Position numbers and translations under genes: made by a program
Assembly (NCBI GenBank): GCA_017163975.1
Contig: JAFFSR010000218.1
Coordinates: 5,583,501-5,647,500 of the forward strand
From: Anastatus disparis
Lineage: Eukaryota > Arthropoda > Insecta > Hymenoptera > Eupelmidae
Direction of reading: 5' to 3'
DNA: 64,000 nucleotides
Notes under the pieces: model-generated
The model's input: the letters and a program-made list of their open reading frames with translations, nothing else
The model's database searches: none
What the model was told of the DNA's origin: nothing
Part shown: piece after piece, positions 10,241-21,500 of the stretch
Layout: each line of letters begins with the position of its first letter
Position numbering within the stretch: position 1 is the stretch's first letter

Positions 10241-11102
10241 TTTTTTTAATTTAATATAACTTATTAAAATTTTTAAATAATGTTATTTTATAAATTTAAA
10301 TCTGATAAATGTATTTTATTTGCTATTTAGTATGTAAGAAATTTTTTAAATATATCAAATTAAATAAATATATTTATAAGCAAAACTCCAAATGATTTGT
10401 AATTCGTTTAAGATAATCAAGATAATCACTTGTTAGAATAAAAAATAATCATATTGTAAGCTTCAGTGTGTTTTGCTAAAAGAAATTTTTGTGAGCACTC
10501 TCGTGCGTTTTTTTTAAATAAAGATCAAATCAAACATAAATTGATTACCTTGTTTAACTTATTTTACTGAATATTAAAATAGCGAAAAAGATTGGCATTA
10601 AGTTCAATCCTCGTGCCCATTTTAATACTCAGTAAGAAAATCCTTTCATAAGAAGTAAAAAAATAATGTGAAATAAAGTTAAATTAAAATTTATATTACG
10701 AAAGTTTTTAGAAAAGCGAATAAATGCATAAGTAGTAATACCCGAGTACGCAAGACAACATGACTGCCAGCAGTGCGTCCGATAGCTGTGCCTGTTGCGT
10801 ATTCGTGGCTTCATTTAAAGTAATTGAAGTATAAAACTTGAATGAAAAATCACATTTACATATTATTAAATTAATTAAGGATCATATTGAAAATTTGAAA
10901 ATTTATAGCTGACTTATAAAGGTTCAGATGAAAATAAATTAATGATACCAACACCCATCAATTCTTTCCAGGTAAGTTCTTTTAAAATATTTTTCTCGTG
11001 GAACCCTCGTCGGTATTAACAGAAAATTTTGAATATTGGACAAAATGATTGTTGAAAAAAAATATTTTATTTATGTCCGTTTCGTTTCAATGCTTTCTAG
11101 TA
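10241..11102. other. AT-rich intergenic DNA
   Basis: No gene is visible. There is a small GC patch at 10740-10810. A B-box-like AGTTCAATCC near 10600 lacks a correctly spaced A box. Confidence 0.4.
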
Positions 11103-11214
11103 GGCTCTTCAAGAAAACTAGGTGGACCTTTCTTCAATGCAAAATGATAATTTTTTTATATTAAATATATAGACTAAAAGCGTAAAATCACTTGTAGTAA
11201 ATTAAACGCCATCT
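11103..11214 (+). repeat. Dispersed repeat, copy 1
   Basis: Colinear with 13993-14100. Shared anchors are GGCTC, GGACCT or AGACCT followed by TCTTC, AATATATAGACT, GTAAAATCACTTGT and a terminal CATCT. Its moderate divergence suggests an old transposon copy. Confidence 0.6.
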
Positions 11215-11454
11215 GAAAAAAATATAGAGAACTAACAATAAATTTGCAAATAATAGAAAGCTGATTGTCAATAAGATGCAAATTAAATGTAATGCAACTA
11301 AAAAAAATATCAAAGCTTTTAAATTACTCTTTCAACATTACACTGGTGTTGGTTTGTTCGATAATAAGAAACTTGAGAATAAGAAATTTCAAATTGTAGA
11401 ATAATTTTGAATTTGATTGTAGCACATCTTAATATATAAATTTACTTCTTTATG

Positions 11455-11459
<5 letters not shown>

Positions 11460-11499
<40 letters not shown>
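11460..11499. repeat. (AT)n microsatellite
   Basis: About 19-20 uninterrupted AT units, the longest dinucleotide run in the window. Confidence 0.95.
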
Positions 11500-11502
<3 letters not shown>

Positions 11503-11604
11503 TAAAAAAGGAAATACAAATTGTAATTTTTTAGTAGTTTAAATTAGTTCATATAAATCTATTATATAAAATTATTTCTTCTTAAAAGTTTTGTCAAAAT
11601 AAGT

Positions 11605-11760
11605 ACTTTAGTTCAATGATATACGTTCTCGCTTTTGATTGACCTCTGGTGGTATACGCATAGACCATGGTATACGTTTTGAGTTCAAAGTTATGCCAGA
11701 AACGAATCGATCGTAGTATCAGAAAAAGGTATGCAGTTTATACCTGGCTATTCGACTGTT
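11605..11760 (+). repeat. Degraded tRNA-like (SINE-like) fragment
   Basis: TAGTTCAATGATATACGTTCTCGC (11609-11632) resembles the D-arm/A-box region of a glycine-type tRNA, and GAGTTCAAAG at 11681 is a poor B box. The boxes are too far apart for a tRNA, and a GGTATACG motif recurs between them. It is a SINE-like relic at best. Confidence 0.25.
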
Positions 11761-13992
11761 GATAAATAGGATTTCATTGTAACCTATTGTAAGCGTTGCA
11801 AAATGCATTTTATTTTGTTAATAAAGAACAAAAGTGTTTTTCATAATAAATTTCGTATTCGTTCATTTTATAAATTACAATTTTTTTATCACAACAAGAA
11901 TCTTGATATTATATCATGATAAGTCAAAATTTTTAATATAATTCATTAATTTTTACTAATTTAAAATATTCTACATTATCATGACGATAATAATAAAAAT
12001 TAATGTAATTTCATTCTTTCTACTTAATAGTAACAATAATAAAATCTATTTAGTTAAAATATAAATAAATTTTTATGACTATCAAGTTTATTTATCTATT
12101 TAAAATTATAGAAAAAGTTGTCAATTGAAAATGAAACTTCAAATTTTTATTTTAAAAAGGCATTTTTAAATTTTTATTTTCAATGTAAATAATAGATTAT
12201 TTATTCGTGAAAAATATGTTAATTTTTTTTCAATTCCGTTAATATATTTAAGTACAATGTCATATTAATTTTAGAACAAAAAATGCTAGAAAGCTTTAGT
12301 AAAGCGTTTACTATACATTCTATTATATTTAATTTTAATAGCAAATATTTTTTTATTAATATTAAAAAATCTGTGAATAAAAGAATACAAAAATAAATAA
12401 ACAAAACATTTTTAATCAAAAATGCCAGTCTCTTTCATTGCACTTGGAAATGTGTGTTCCACGTGTTCCATGTTCGAATAAATCTTTAATTATCAAAGAA
12501 AATTGAATTTGATCAAATTAAAAAAAAAAATACATGATTGCAAAAGAATAACATTCTGGGAACGAAGAATCCTTCTTTAGGAATTTTCCTATTCGAGATT
12601 TAATCTTAAAAAAGAAAAAGCAAATTACACGCACACGTACGAACGAGAGTTGACATCGCGCAATCACAAATTAGTCTCTCACAAACGTGTATTTTTTTTT
12701 CTCTTTTTTTTCGATTGCGTGCTATAGGATTAAGTATCGATGTATTCACGTGCTTATGCGGGTCAGGGTTGATTGTTTGTTTAATTAAAAAAAAATATTG
12801 AACAAATTCATTTAAGGATTCGATTTTTGAGCGAAATTTATAAAATATTTATGAAATTAACACAATGTAAAATGAAAAAAAAAATATTAAAGAATGTTTC
12901 GCTAGAAAAAATTTAACTTAATTAAAATAGATTTGTTAAATTTATTGCACATCTGTGATTTTTTAATTTACCAAACATTTTAATGACTTGAAATATCGAA
13001 TCAACCAATTTCTAATCAAATTATAATTAATGGGGCTGTAAACAATTATATGTTTTGCTTGCAAGTCAATGACTTACGTTGCACGCGATAAGAAGCACAA
13101 AACATTAACAGAATTTTAGTTGAATCGTAAACAATTGAATTACGCCGTTTGTTCGTTCCTAAAGTATTTCTTTTACCTCTTGATTTAGGCATTAAGTAAA
13201 GAAAATATTTCAAACTTTTAAAGACGTTTTTATATGCTGAGTGTAAATTTTTGAAAAGTACTCATTAACTATGTCAATTTGTACTTACACAAATGATGTT
13301 AATTTTATTTAATGTACTGAATATTTGAAAATTCTTTTAACTAAACTTTAGAATTCTCAAGTACATGAGTACTCGTGATATTTTTAGAATTCCTTAAAAA
13401 AATTCACTGCTCATTTCTTTCAAGTGTGCAGCATGTCTAGTTCATAAAATTACGTCTTACCGAACTCGGAACTAATCTACTTATCTGCACATTTACTTCT
13501 TTAAAATTAATTTTTTTATTCTTCAATTATTTATTTTACAATGAATGTAATATTTTACATAAAATATGTATTAATTTAAGGTTTTAGCTCATACAAATAT
13601 TAAATAATAAAATTTTAATTTTAGTAATTTATTGTTACTTTTTGTTTTTTTAAATCTTACATTACTTAATTTACAACTTTTTTTTATTAGATCTGAATGT
13701 ACAAAAATTAATAATTTTTTCATATTTATAAATTAAAATTTAATATATTAATAGGTTAACAATTTAACGATATTAGAAAACCGACCGATTTACGAATCAA
13801 CTAAAAATCGGTGAATTCACATGAAAAGGTATATATTTCAAGAGAATCTAGTGATTCGTCAAATTTTAAACTCAATAAACCTCTAGAATACAAAGATGAA
13901 ATTTTAGAATGTACGACAAAACAGATGCTAAGAAAAAATTTTCATCTAACATTTTATTTTGTAAGTCTTTTTCTCCCCAGTACAATCTAACG
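11761..13992. other. AT-rich intergenic DNA
   Basis: No gene is visible. A CpG-containing island at 12620-12780, with alternating purine-pyrimidine ACGCACACGTACG and a CACGTG near 12750, may be regulatory. Confidence 0.4.
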
Positions 13993-14100
13993 GGCTCATC
14001 AGACTAAGTAGACCTCTCTTCGAGGCAAAGTGATTAATATTTGGTGTTGAATATATAGACTGAGAGCCGTAAAATCACTTGTGGTAAATTTACGACATCT
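13993..14100 (+). repeat. Dispersed repeat, copy 2
   Basis: Second copy of the repeat at 11103-11214, in the same orientation about 2.9 kb away, with AATATATAGACTGAGAGC and GTAAAATCACTTGTGG segments. A perfect hairpin lies just downstream. Confidence 0.6.
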
Positions 14101-14131
14101 AGAATTGATAAAGAAAACTACGCGGCTGACA

Positions 14132-14157
14132 ATGAGAAACTCAAAAGAGTTTCTCAT
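14132..14157 (+). repeat. Perfect 11-bp inverted repeat
   Basis: ATGAGAAACTC, four A residues, then GAGTTTCTCAT. The stem has no mismatch. Its position next to the dispersed repeat suggests it belongs to the same element, though the first copy lacks it. Confidence 0.85.
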
Positions 14158-17100
14158 AACACCGCAGCGAAACACGCTTAAATACAACATTTTTTTCTTA
14201 ATCATAATTTTAGCAAAAATTTCATCTCAAGATTGTAGAGAATTTAACATTAAATTGATAAATTCAAACCATTAGGAACCAATGATTCCCTTCAAGTATA
14301 TTTATTTATTTGAATTTTTTGATTTTAGTTGATTCATAATTTTTTAATATCATTAAAATTAGTGTTTTCTTTCGCGGCCCTGTAAAATGAAAAATCATTT
14401 ATAATCGAAAATGAACTGAACCATAATCTTAAAAGTGAAAAAAATCTCTTTTAGCTTTGCTTATTACCACGTAAATAATAAATCACTCTATTTTTGTGAA
14501 TTTTCTTTTTATAAATCTGATCAAAGTTTTCCTGGATAAAAAAGTGACTTTTCATTCCGTCGTATTTTGAGAGTTAATTTACAAACTTAAAACGCTTAAT
14601 CATTGTCTATATCAACGTCACAGCGTGAACTATATACGAATACTTTCGCTAAACCAATCACAATTGATAGTTCACGGTCCTTTTAAAAAAATCCAAGTGT
14701 ATAGAAAGCTGCAGCTATTGTTGACGTTTATGCTCCTTTTTTGTCTTCTTTTTTTTCTACTGTTTATTGTCGAGCAATGGAGACTATGATGGAATTGCAT
14801 TTGGGAAGTTTCACTTTTCTTTTGCTGAAAACTAGATGAATTATCGAGTTCGCTGCGAATTATGAATTTCGTTGGTGATGGTTGTTGATCGTTTGGAATT
14901 TTGGAAAAATTATGTTGAAATTGTGTTCTATATTTACATTTCAAGAACAATGAAAGAGAGTTTGATTAAACTTTTTAGAGATTAATGTAAAAGTAGCCAA
15001 TATAAAATAGTCAAAGATATTAATTTTTTATGCATTGCCACACAAAATATGAATATATATGCGTAAACATTCCGAAATTCGATAAATATCTTAAGACATA
15101 ATTTTATTACGATTTTAGTAATTTTTACATTTGATAGTTTTAAAAAAGAGGCTAATTTCAATGGATAAATCCTTGTCCTTAAAAAATAAACTATGTTTTT
15201 AACGATCCGTTTTTTGTACTTGAAATGCCCTATATTTAAAAAAACTGACCTTTAACTTACGAAAATCAGTTATACTATAACTTTTGTTGTAGTGAATTTT
15301 TCAGATTTAAAAAAATTTTCGAATAAATATTTGAAACTAGTTAAATAATAATTAGAAAAATCACGAGTTTGCAAAATACTTTGATATTAATCAAATTTAA
15401 TTGGAAAAATTCGTTTTGTGAGCAACTAACGAACAATTTGTTACGTAAATTTTGTCATTTGCTGAAGGAAGTTTTAAAGAGTATTTTTATTTCATATTAA
15501 AAATTTTTAAATTAAAAAAAGTATGTTAGTATTTTTCTTTGGCTCAACGGAAACAAACATTCTTTTAGACATAAATTTTTGTTTTTCATAGGCATAAAAA
15601 ATTTTTTTAACACATTCAACATTTGAAGAAAAAAATTGTTCGACACTTGTGTAACTACAATAAAGTAAATTATAACGATATAGGAATAAAGAGTAAAAAA
15701 TATTGCATGCACCCGCTGGCGATCGCTGATAAAAATCATCACTCCTTATGCAAACTAAGCATTATTTTGTAAAATAAATTCATTTATTTTTCATATCTGG
15801 GAACGTACATGAAAAAACTTCTAAAGATTAAAAAGCAATAATAAATAAAATTTTAAAACTAGTTGAGTTTAAAAGTCTAAATAATTCTAACGCTTAAAGA
15901 AAACGATAATAAACTCTTCTATTGATGCCTCAAAACAACTTAAACCAACTCTTGGAATAATAAGCTTATTATTCTAAATTAATTTTTTAACAAATTAAAT
16001 TAACAAATAAGAAATTGTTCCGTAACATTAACATAATAAATAAAAAAAATTTAGCTATTCGTTCCAAAACTTGGTGACAATCTGTACAGCAGTAATCTTA
16101 TTTTAAAAGTAAATTTTATTCTCACTTTCAACTTATCCACGTATTACGATATTAGCCGCTAATCTTGATGCAATTGACCCGTTTATATCCTTTCGTTTTA
16201 CAGAAAATACATAAGTTTTAAAAGTCGAGAAAAAGAAGAGAGAGAAAAAAAAGCGAGCGAAGAATTACAGTACTCGAGGTGTACTTTTACTAGCGTTTAA
16301 AGTTTCGTCCTCGATAACATTTTAATGCTTGTGTTTCCGAGCGTTGTTATAACTACGCGCGGTGTCATTGTTTCCATCACGTGCAACGCCGCCAGCGATT
16401 TTAATTTAAATGCCGAATGATCGTTCTTACTTTCGTTCTTTTTTTTCTAGTAAAGTTACTATTTGAATTAAAAATTTTTTTTTGTGTTTTAGCAGTTGAT
16501 AACATTTTTGCACTTGTCGTTAATTAATATTTTATCTAATTTATGATCTTGTTATTTAATTGTTATTATATAATAACATTTATTTTTGAAAAAAATAAAA
16601 ATAAAAATCAGAATCATAATTACTTAATCAATACACTGTTATTTATTTTGTAATAGAATATAGGCACAACTGTAATTTCTAATGTAATATCACGATTTCA
16701 TCAAAGATTCATGCCAAGATTTGAATTTTTTCATCATACTTGATCTTCTATCTTCATCCATTATTTTCAAATCTAATTTCTAACTTCAATATTCAATATT
16801 TAATTAAAATAAAATAATTGTCATTCAACGTTTTTTTATCTTTATTCGACACTTATAGATAATTTTCAAAATTTTGGAATCCCAATTTCACGATATTAGC
16901 TTAGATAACCGGAAGGCGCGCTCTCAATCTTTCTTTGTAACGCTCAAACTAATAAAAAGCCCTTACATCACGAAAAATATTTTTCAGTAATTACTATAAT
17001 GCCTCCTTAAACATAATGAGAACGTTTGAGCTCGAATTAAATCTATTTTGACAGCTACTTTTTTTCACAGCTCTGCGCACTCTATCATTTGTAAACGCAA

Positions 17101-18779
17101 CCGCTTGACATTTCATAATATATTATGATAGTTTGCGAACACTAATTTTAATACGGGATGTTACAATAGGAAGCTTTTTTGTAAATTTTATCGTGTCCTA
17201 GGAGAATTTTGAGCATTTTTACTGTTCAAAATAATTATAAGGAAAATGGATAATTTTGTCAGAAAAATACTTCCAGTTCCAATTATTATGATGATTTTTA
17301 TTAATAAAAGGTAACTCAATAATTTTCGAATAAATTTATTGTAACACAAAAAAAAATAATTGTTATAGCTATTTTAAATTTCCTAAAATTTTGTTTTTCC
17401 TTTTTGCTAAAATTTTGCTTTATAATAATAATTGTGGTTCAATTTTGATCAAGGTGAAATATTTTTTCATAAAACCGAAAAGCCTTTGATTAATGTTCGA
17501 TAAAAAATTTAAATATCTCAGAACAATTAAAGATTTTTCCGGTAATATTTTTAGTTATCTGATAATATTATTAAAAAAACTTGTTCTGCCTATCCGCACA
17601 TTTCTATAAGTACAGCGTATGTTAAAGAAACGTAAGATTTATCGTTATAAAAATTTATTATGCAATTTATTGTGACTATACTTTTTTTTTACTATAAATC
17701 ATTAGCAATGCATAAAAACTATTTTAAATATAGTGGAGTATATAGTTAGTACGCAGAATAAGAAGAATATTTTTCTTGAAAATATAATAAATGTTGGATT
17801 TTCTTCATATAAAAAGAAAAGTATTCAGAATATTAAATTTAATAATACATTTTTTTTATCATTTTATGCAATTCATTTCATATTTATATTTTTTTTATTT
17901 TCTTTTTTCTAAATTGAACTGCTGTTATGAATACAGTCTTAGAAATATTTTTTGCTTATTATATGCAAGTTTTATTGTAAAAGGGTAAGAAACCAATAAG
18001 TTCACTAGAAGATCAATAAATGAATAAATACATGAATATAAACAATTAAATTTCTAATTGTTGATTATGTTTTTGACTAATTTTAACGTTTTACAATTAT
18101 TATTTTAAATTAAAATCTTCACATTTTGGAAATAGAGCGAAGTTGACAGCTTAGCTTTGTTTCCAAGATACGAAGATTTAATTTTAAATAAAAATTAAAA
18201 ATAGAGCGTTAGTAAGTTCAATATATGATTTTATAATTATTCTAATACGTAAAAAAATGACATGTTGATTTTCATTCTTATAAATAAATTTAAAACATAA
18301 AGTTTAAAAACCTAAAAGTAATACAGATTTTTTCCGCTATATTTGGATTTAGAGCTGAAAAATATTGAAGAAAAAATTTAGATTATTAGATAAATATAGT
18401 ATATAAAAAAAAATTAAACGTTAATAAATATCTAGATCACCTCCTAAACTAAAAATGAACAAATTTTTTATATCGATTGACTGATTTATCACAAAAAAAG
18501 TTAACTAAAAAAAAAAATAAATCTTTACATAAAAATTATCAAACTTCTATTACACCATTCAAATCAAACATAATAATCAATTATACAATAATCAATTAAA
18601 CAATGATTGAAAAGAAATTCCTAATATCCAATACAAATCTTTTTTTAATTCTTTGATTCATCACAAAAATTAAATAATAATAAATAAAAAGAAGAAAAAA
18701 AAACTTCACGCGCATACCTCTTTAATAACAGAAAACCTACTACCGATTTTTCACATGGATAACGATAAATTCGCGCTTA
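14158..18779. other. AT-rich intergenic DNA
   Basis: No gene is supported. A CpG-containing island at 16200-16420 (TACGCGCGGTGTC, CACGTGCAACGCCGCC) and a smaller one at 16900-17110 stand out and could be regulatory. A 92-codon Ser/Gln/Lys-rich minus-strand frame at 14672-14950 is not recognisable. Confidence 0.4.
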
Positions 18780-19197
18780 TAATACTTGAATTTCAGCTTG
18801 GTGTACGGAGACTTTAGATCCACGCGAAGCGAATGCGCGCAAACGATCAAAAAGTTTTCCCGGCGCACACAAGGCGAATGAGGTGTGCTTCGGTGTATTG
18901 CAAAAGGCAAATCTTTCAGATAGACTTTTTAGTAGTTACGGTCAAGACTTCAGCCGGTACGGATCCTTTGACTCTTTCATTTTTTTTTATCATTTTGAAG
19001 TTTTGTTTCTTTTTTTCTTTGGTATCTATTCTTTAATTTTTTCAAATTGGAGAGTGACAATGAAGATTTTATAATTTTATTTAAGATTTCGTTATTTGTT
19101 TTGAGATTTATTTTTATATGGTGAAGATTAATTTGTTGATTTTGTGAGTGTTAAGAAGATTTTGGAGATTCGAGTGATTAATTTTTGCCGTGAAGAG
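18780..19197 (+). other. Candidate non-coding first exon
   Basis: GC and CpG rise abruptly at about 18810-18970 (CCACGCGAAGCGAATGCGCGC). After about 400 bp without a credible protein, GAAGAG|GTAAAT at 19198 is a good splice donor. This resembles a transcription start plus untranslated exon. No TATA box is obvious and no downstream exon was identified. A stand-alone enhancer is an equally good reading. Confidence 0.2.
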
Positions 19198-21318
19198 GTA
19201 AATATTTGATTTATTTTGTTATGATATAAATATATGTATAGTTTATAACAATTTTTCCGGTCAATCATTAAATCCAAGCATCATTTTTTAAACTTATTTT
19301 TATTTGATTGTTTTTTTTTTTTTTTAATATTAAACATTAAAGTGAATCGTGTCTTTTTTATTAATGAATAAAAGCTTTAAAAGGCTTTGATAACTAAGTT
19401 ATTTGAAAATTATTTTCAGCGATATGAATATAAAAAACACAAGATAAAAAAAATGTTTATATTATAAATTGATAAAGTTTATAAATTGGAAAAACTTCTT
19501 AACATAATGATTAAAAAAAAATTTCAAACAATTTTAAATACTGCCGTTTAGCATTACATAAAAATAAAAAATACCTCTACTTTCGATTAGATAACTTCAA
19601 TACTTTGGCGCATATAAAAAAATACCTCTCTGCACAAATACGAGACGATCGCGTATTCTTATAATTGAAATGCAATAAAATAATTTTCGCGATAAACGTC
19701 GTTTTTCAATTCGTATCTTTCTCCTTCTGTTCGCGACTATTGTCAACCTGCATTTTAAAAAAATTTCGAATTACGTGCTTCAATTTCAACTTAAATTCCG
19801 TAAATAACGTCTCTTTGTTCGCGACAAGGACGCGCATATTATCGAGCTTATATGTACATTACGTTTCTATTAGGGTCATCGAACGAGCGGACTTTAAAAT
19901 GGGCTTTCAAAATCGAATTTTTAATTTTTTAATCAAAAGCGGGTTATCCGTTCCAATAATTTCGTTGATAATACGAGCTGTAGCTTTTTTGCATATAACT
20001 TTTTTTTTTAAATACGAGCGCAAAAGTGTCAAATTAATAGCATTCGATTCGATATTGATAAAATAATACTTGTAATAGTTACCGATATCATTTCAATATT
20101 AATTTAGTACTACCTACAGTGTACTTGACCCCAAGAGAACAGTATTGAAGCAATGGTTTTCGAATAATTTAAGAAACGTTAACCATCCATTTAAAAAAGG
20201 TAATTTATCTCAAATCAGAAAAGAAGAAGCAGCCGGCTGCATCCTTTAAAAAAAATAAAATCAAAACCACAAATCTCGAGATGAAACAAAATCCCAGCAT
20301 CTCAACGCTAAACAAAAATAAAAAAAAAATTAAATTAAAAAATCAACTTCTCGATTATAACATCATACGCGGAAAAGCATCTTTCGTATACACGCGTACA
20401 TCATCCTATAAGTCTCCCTATATAAATTTCCACTGATAGTTATTACACATAACACAAGACGTTATAGTAACACCGCGATTATACAATTCCGAGCAGTATG
20501 TACGTAAGTAAAAGCGAGATAGAAAAGAGCAATGAAGAAGTGCTCTTGTGTAGCGTATATACGGTCACGAAGAAGATGTAATGGACTCCCTTCAGTTCAA
20601 CGCGTTTATTATTTTTTTCTTCTGTCACATTAGACGTACACATATACTTAAGACGGGATGTTATTGTAAAACTTACTGTATGGGTATGCATATACACGTT
20701 ATGGTGGTTGTGTGTCTAGAAGTAATGATTTAACGACGAGCGAGCGCGAGCGCAACGCACTTGACCTAATTTTCCTATGTCTCTTCTTCTTTTCTCTCTT
20801 TCTTTCACTCTTTCCTTCGTCCAACTTGTCTTTACGGTAAGATGGAGAGTGGCTTATTACCAAGTGTACGTATGACTTGACTTAGGATTAAGAAACTAGT
20901 TGAGGTTAGTTTTGGTATGAGGTAGCTTATTTGGTTTTTGGTACCAAGTGTCTACCGGTTATGGGGTTCTAGTTGAGAAATGCATATAAGCATTACTTTT
21001 TTGCTTTTTTATTTTTTATTTTTGTATTATTATTTTTGTCAAGTATATAGATTAATTTATTTTTTTTATTGCCTTAATTTTTAATTGAAAATTCATTATT
21101 TTATTGACTTGGAATATACTGTGATAAAACAAAAATTTTAATCTTTGACAATTGATGTTTTAAGGATTATAAATACCATTTTTAGTATCATATGATTCAG
21201 ACAGTATTAAAAATTTTTAGTTCAAATTTTGTCATTATTGTTTAAAAATTCTTTATGCTTTTTATATAAAACAGTTCACGTGTATTTTTATTCATATGAA
21301 ACTACCAGTACAGAGTAA
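19198..21318. other. AT-rich DNA with long anonymous ORF and promoter-like patch
   Basis: A 133-codon plus-strand frame (19665-20066) has many Ile, Phe and Ser residues and no recognisable domain; it may be chance. At 20340-20510 a CTATATAAAT box is followed about 80 bp later by a donor-like TAC|GTAAGTA (GT at 20504), so a short exon is possible. A CpG patch (GAGCGAGCGCGAGCGCAACG) lies near 20740. Confidence 0.25.
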
Positions 21319-21500
21319 GTGTCTGTGGCTCATTCGGTAGAGCGTTGTATTCGTAATCTCGGGGTTCTGAGTTCTAATCCCGCTCTCGGTAGCCGCTTGA
21401 TTGAAGCACTACTGTACGTTACATGTGCTGAAGTTCACAAACACACTTACGAGCTTCATCGCTGATTAGCATAGCAAAAATAGCATAGCATAAATATAGC
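21319..21500 (+). repeat. tRNA-derived SINE-like element
   Basis: The head has an RNA polymerase III A box (TGGCTCATTCGG, 21326-21337) and a B box with one change (GTTCTAATCC, 21371-21380). The D stem GCTC/GAGC is intact, but the anticodon and T stems do not pair, so this is not a functional tRNA. It continues into an unrelated body and ends in an ATAGC-rich tail (21466-21500). Head, body and simple-repeat tail are SINE features. No target duplication was established. Confidence 0.6.

Noticed and set aside
10575..10620. tRNA or SINE from TAGCGAAAAAG and AGTTCAATCC
   Set aside because: The two boxes are only about 20 bp apart, too close for any tRNA-like promoter, and no cloverleaf forms.
14672..14950. 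92-codon minus-strand protein
   Set aside because: Low-complexity Ser/Gln/Lys composition, no recognisable domain and no splice or promoter context.
20915..20930. let-7-like TGAGGTAG match
   Set aside because: Only the seed-like eight bases fit; the rest of the mature sequence and a precursor hairpin are absent.
21319..21391. Functional tRNA gene
   Set aside because: The A box and D stem fit, but the anticodon and T stems do not pair and the B box is altered; better read as a SINE head.
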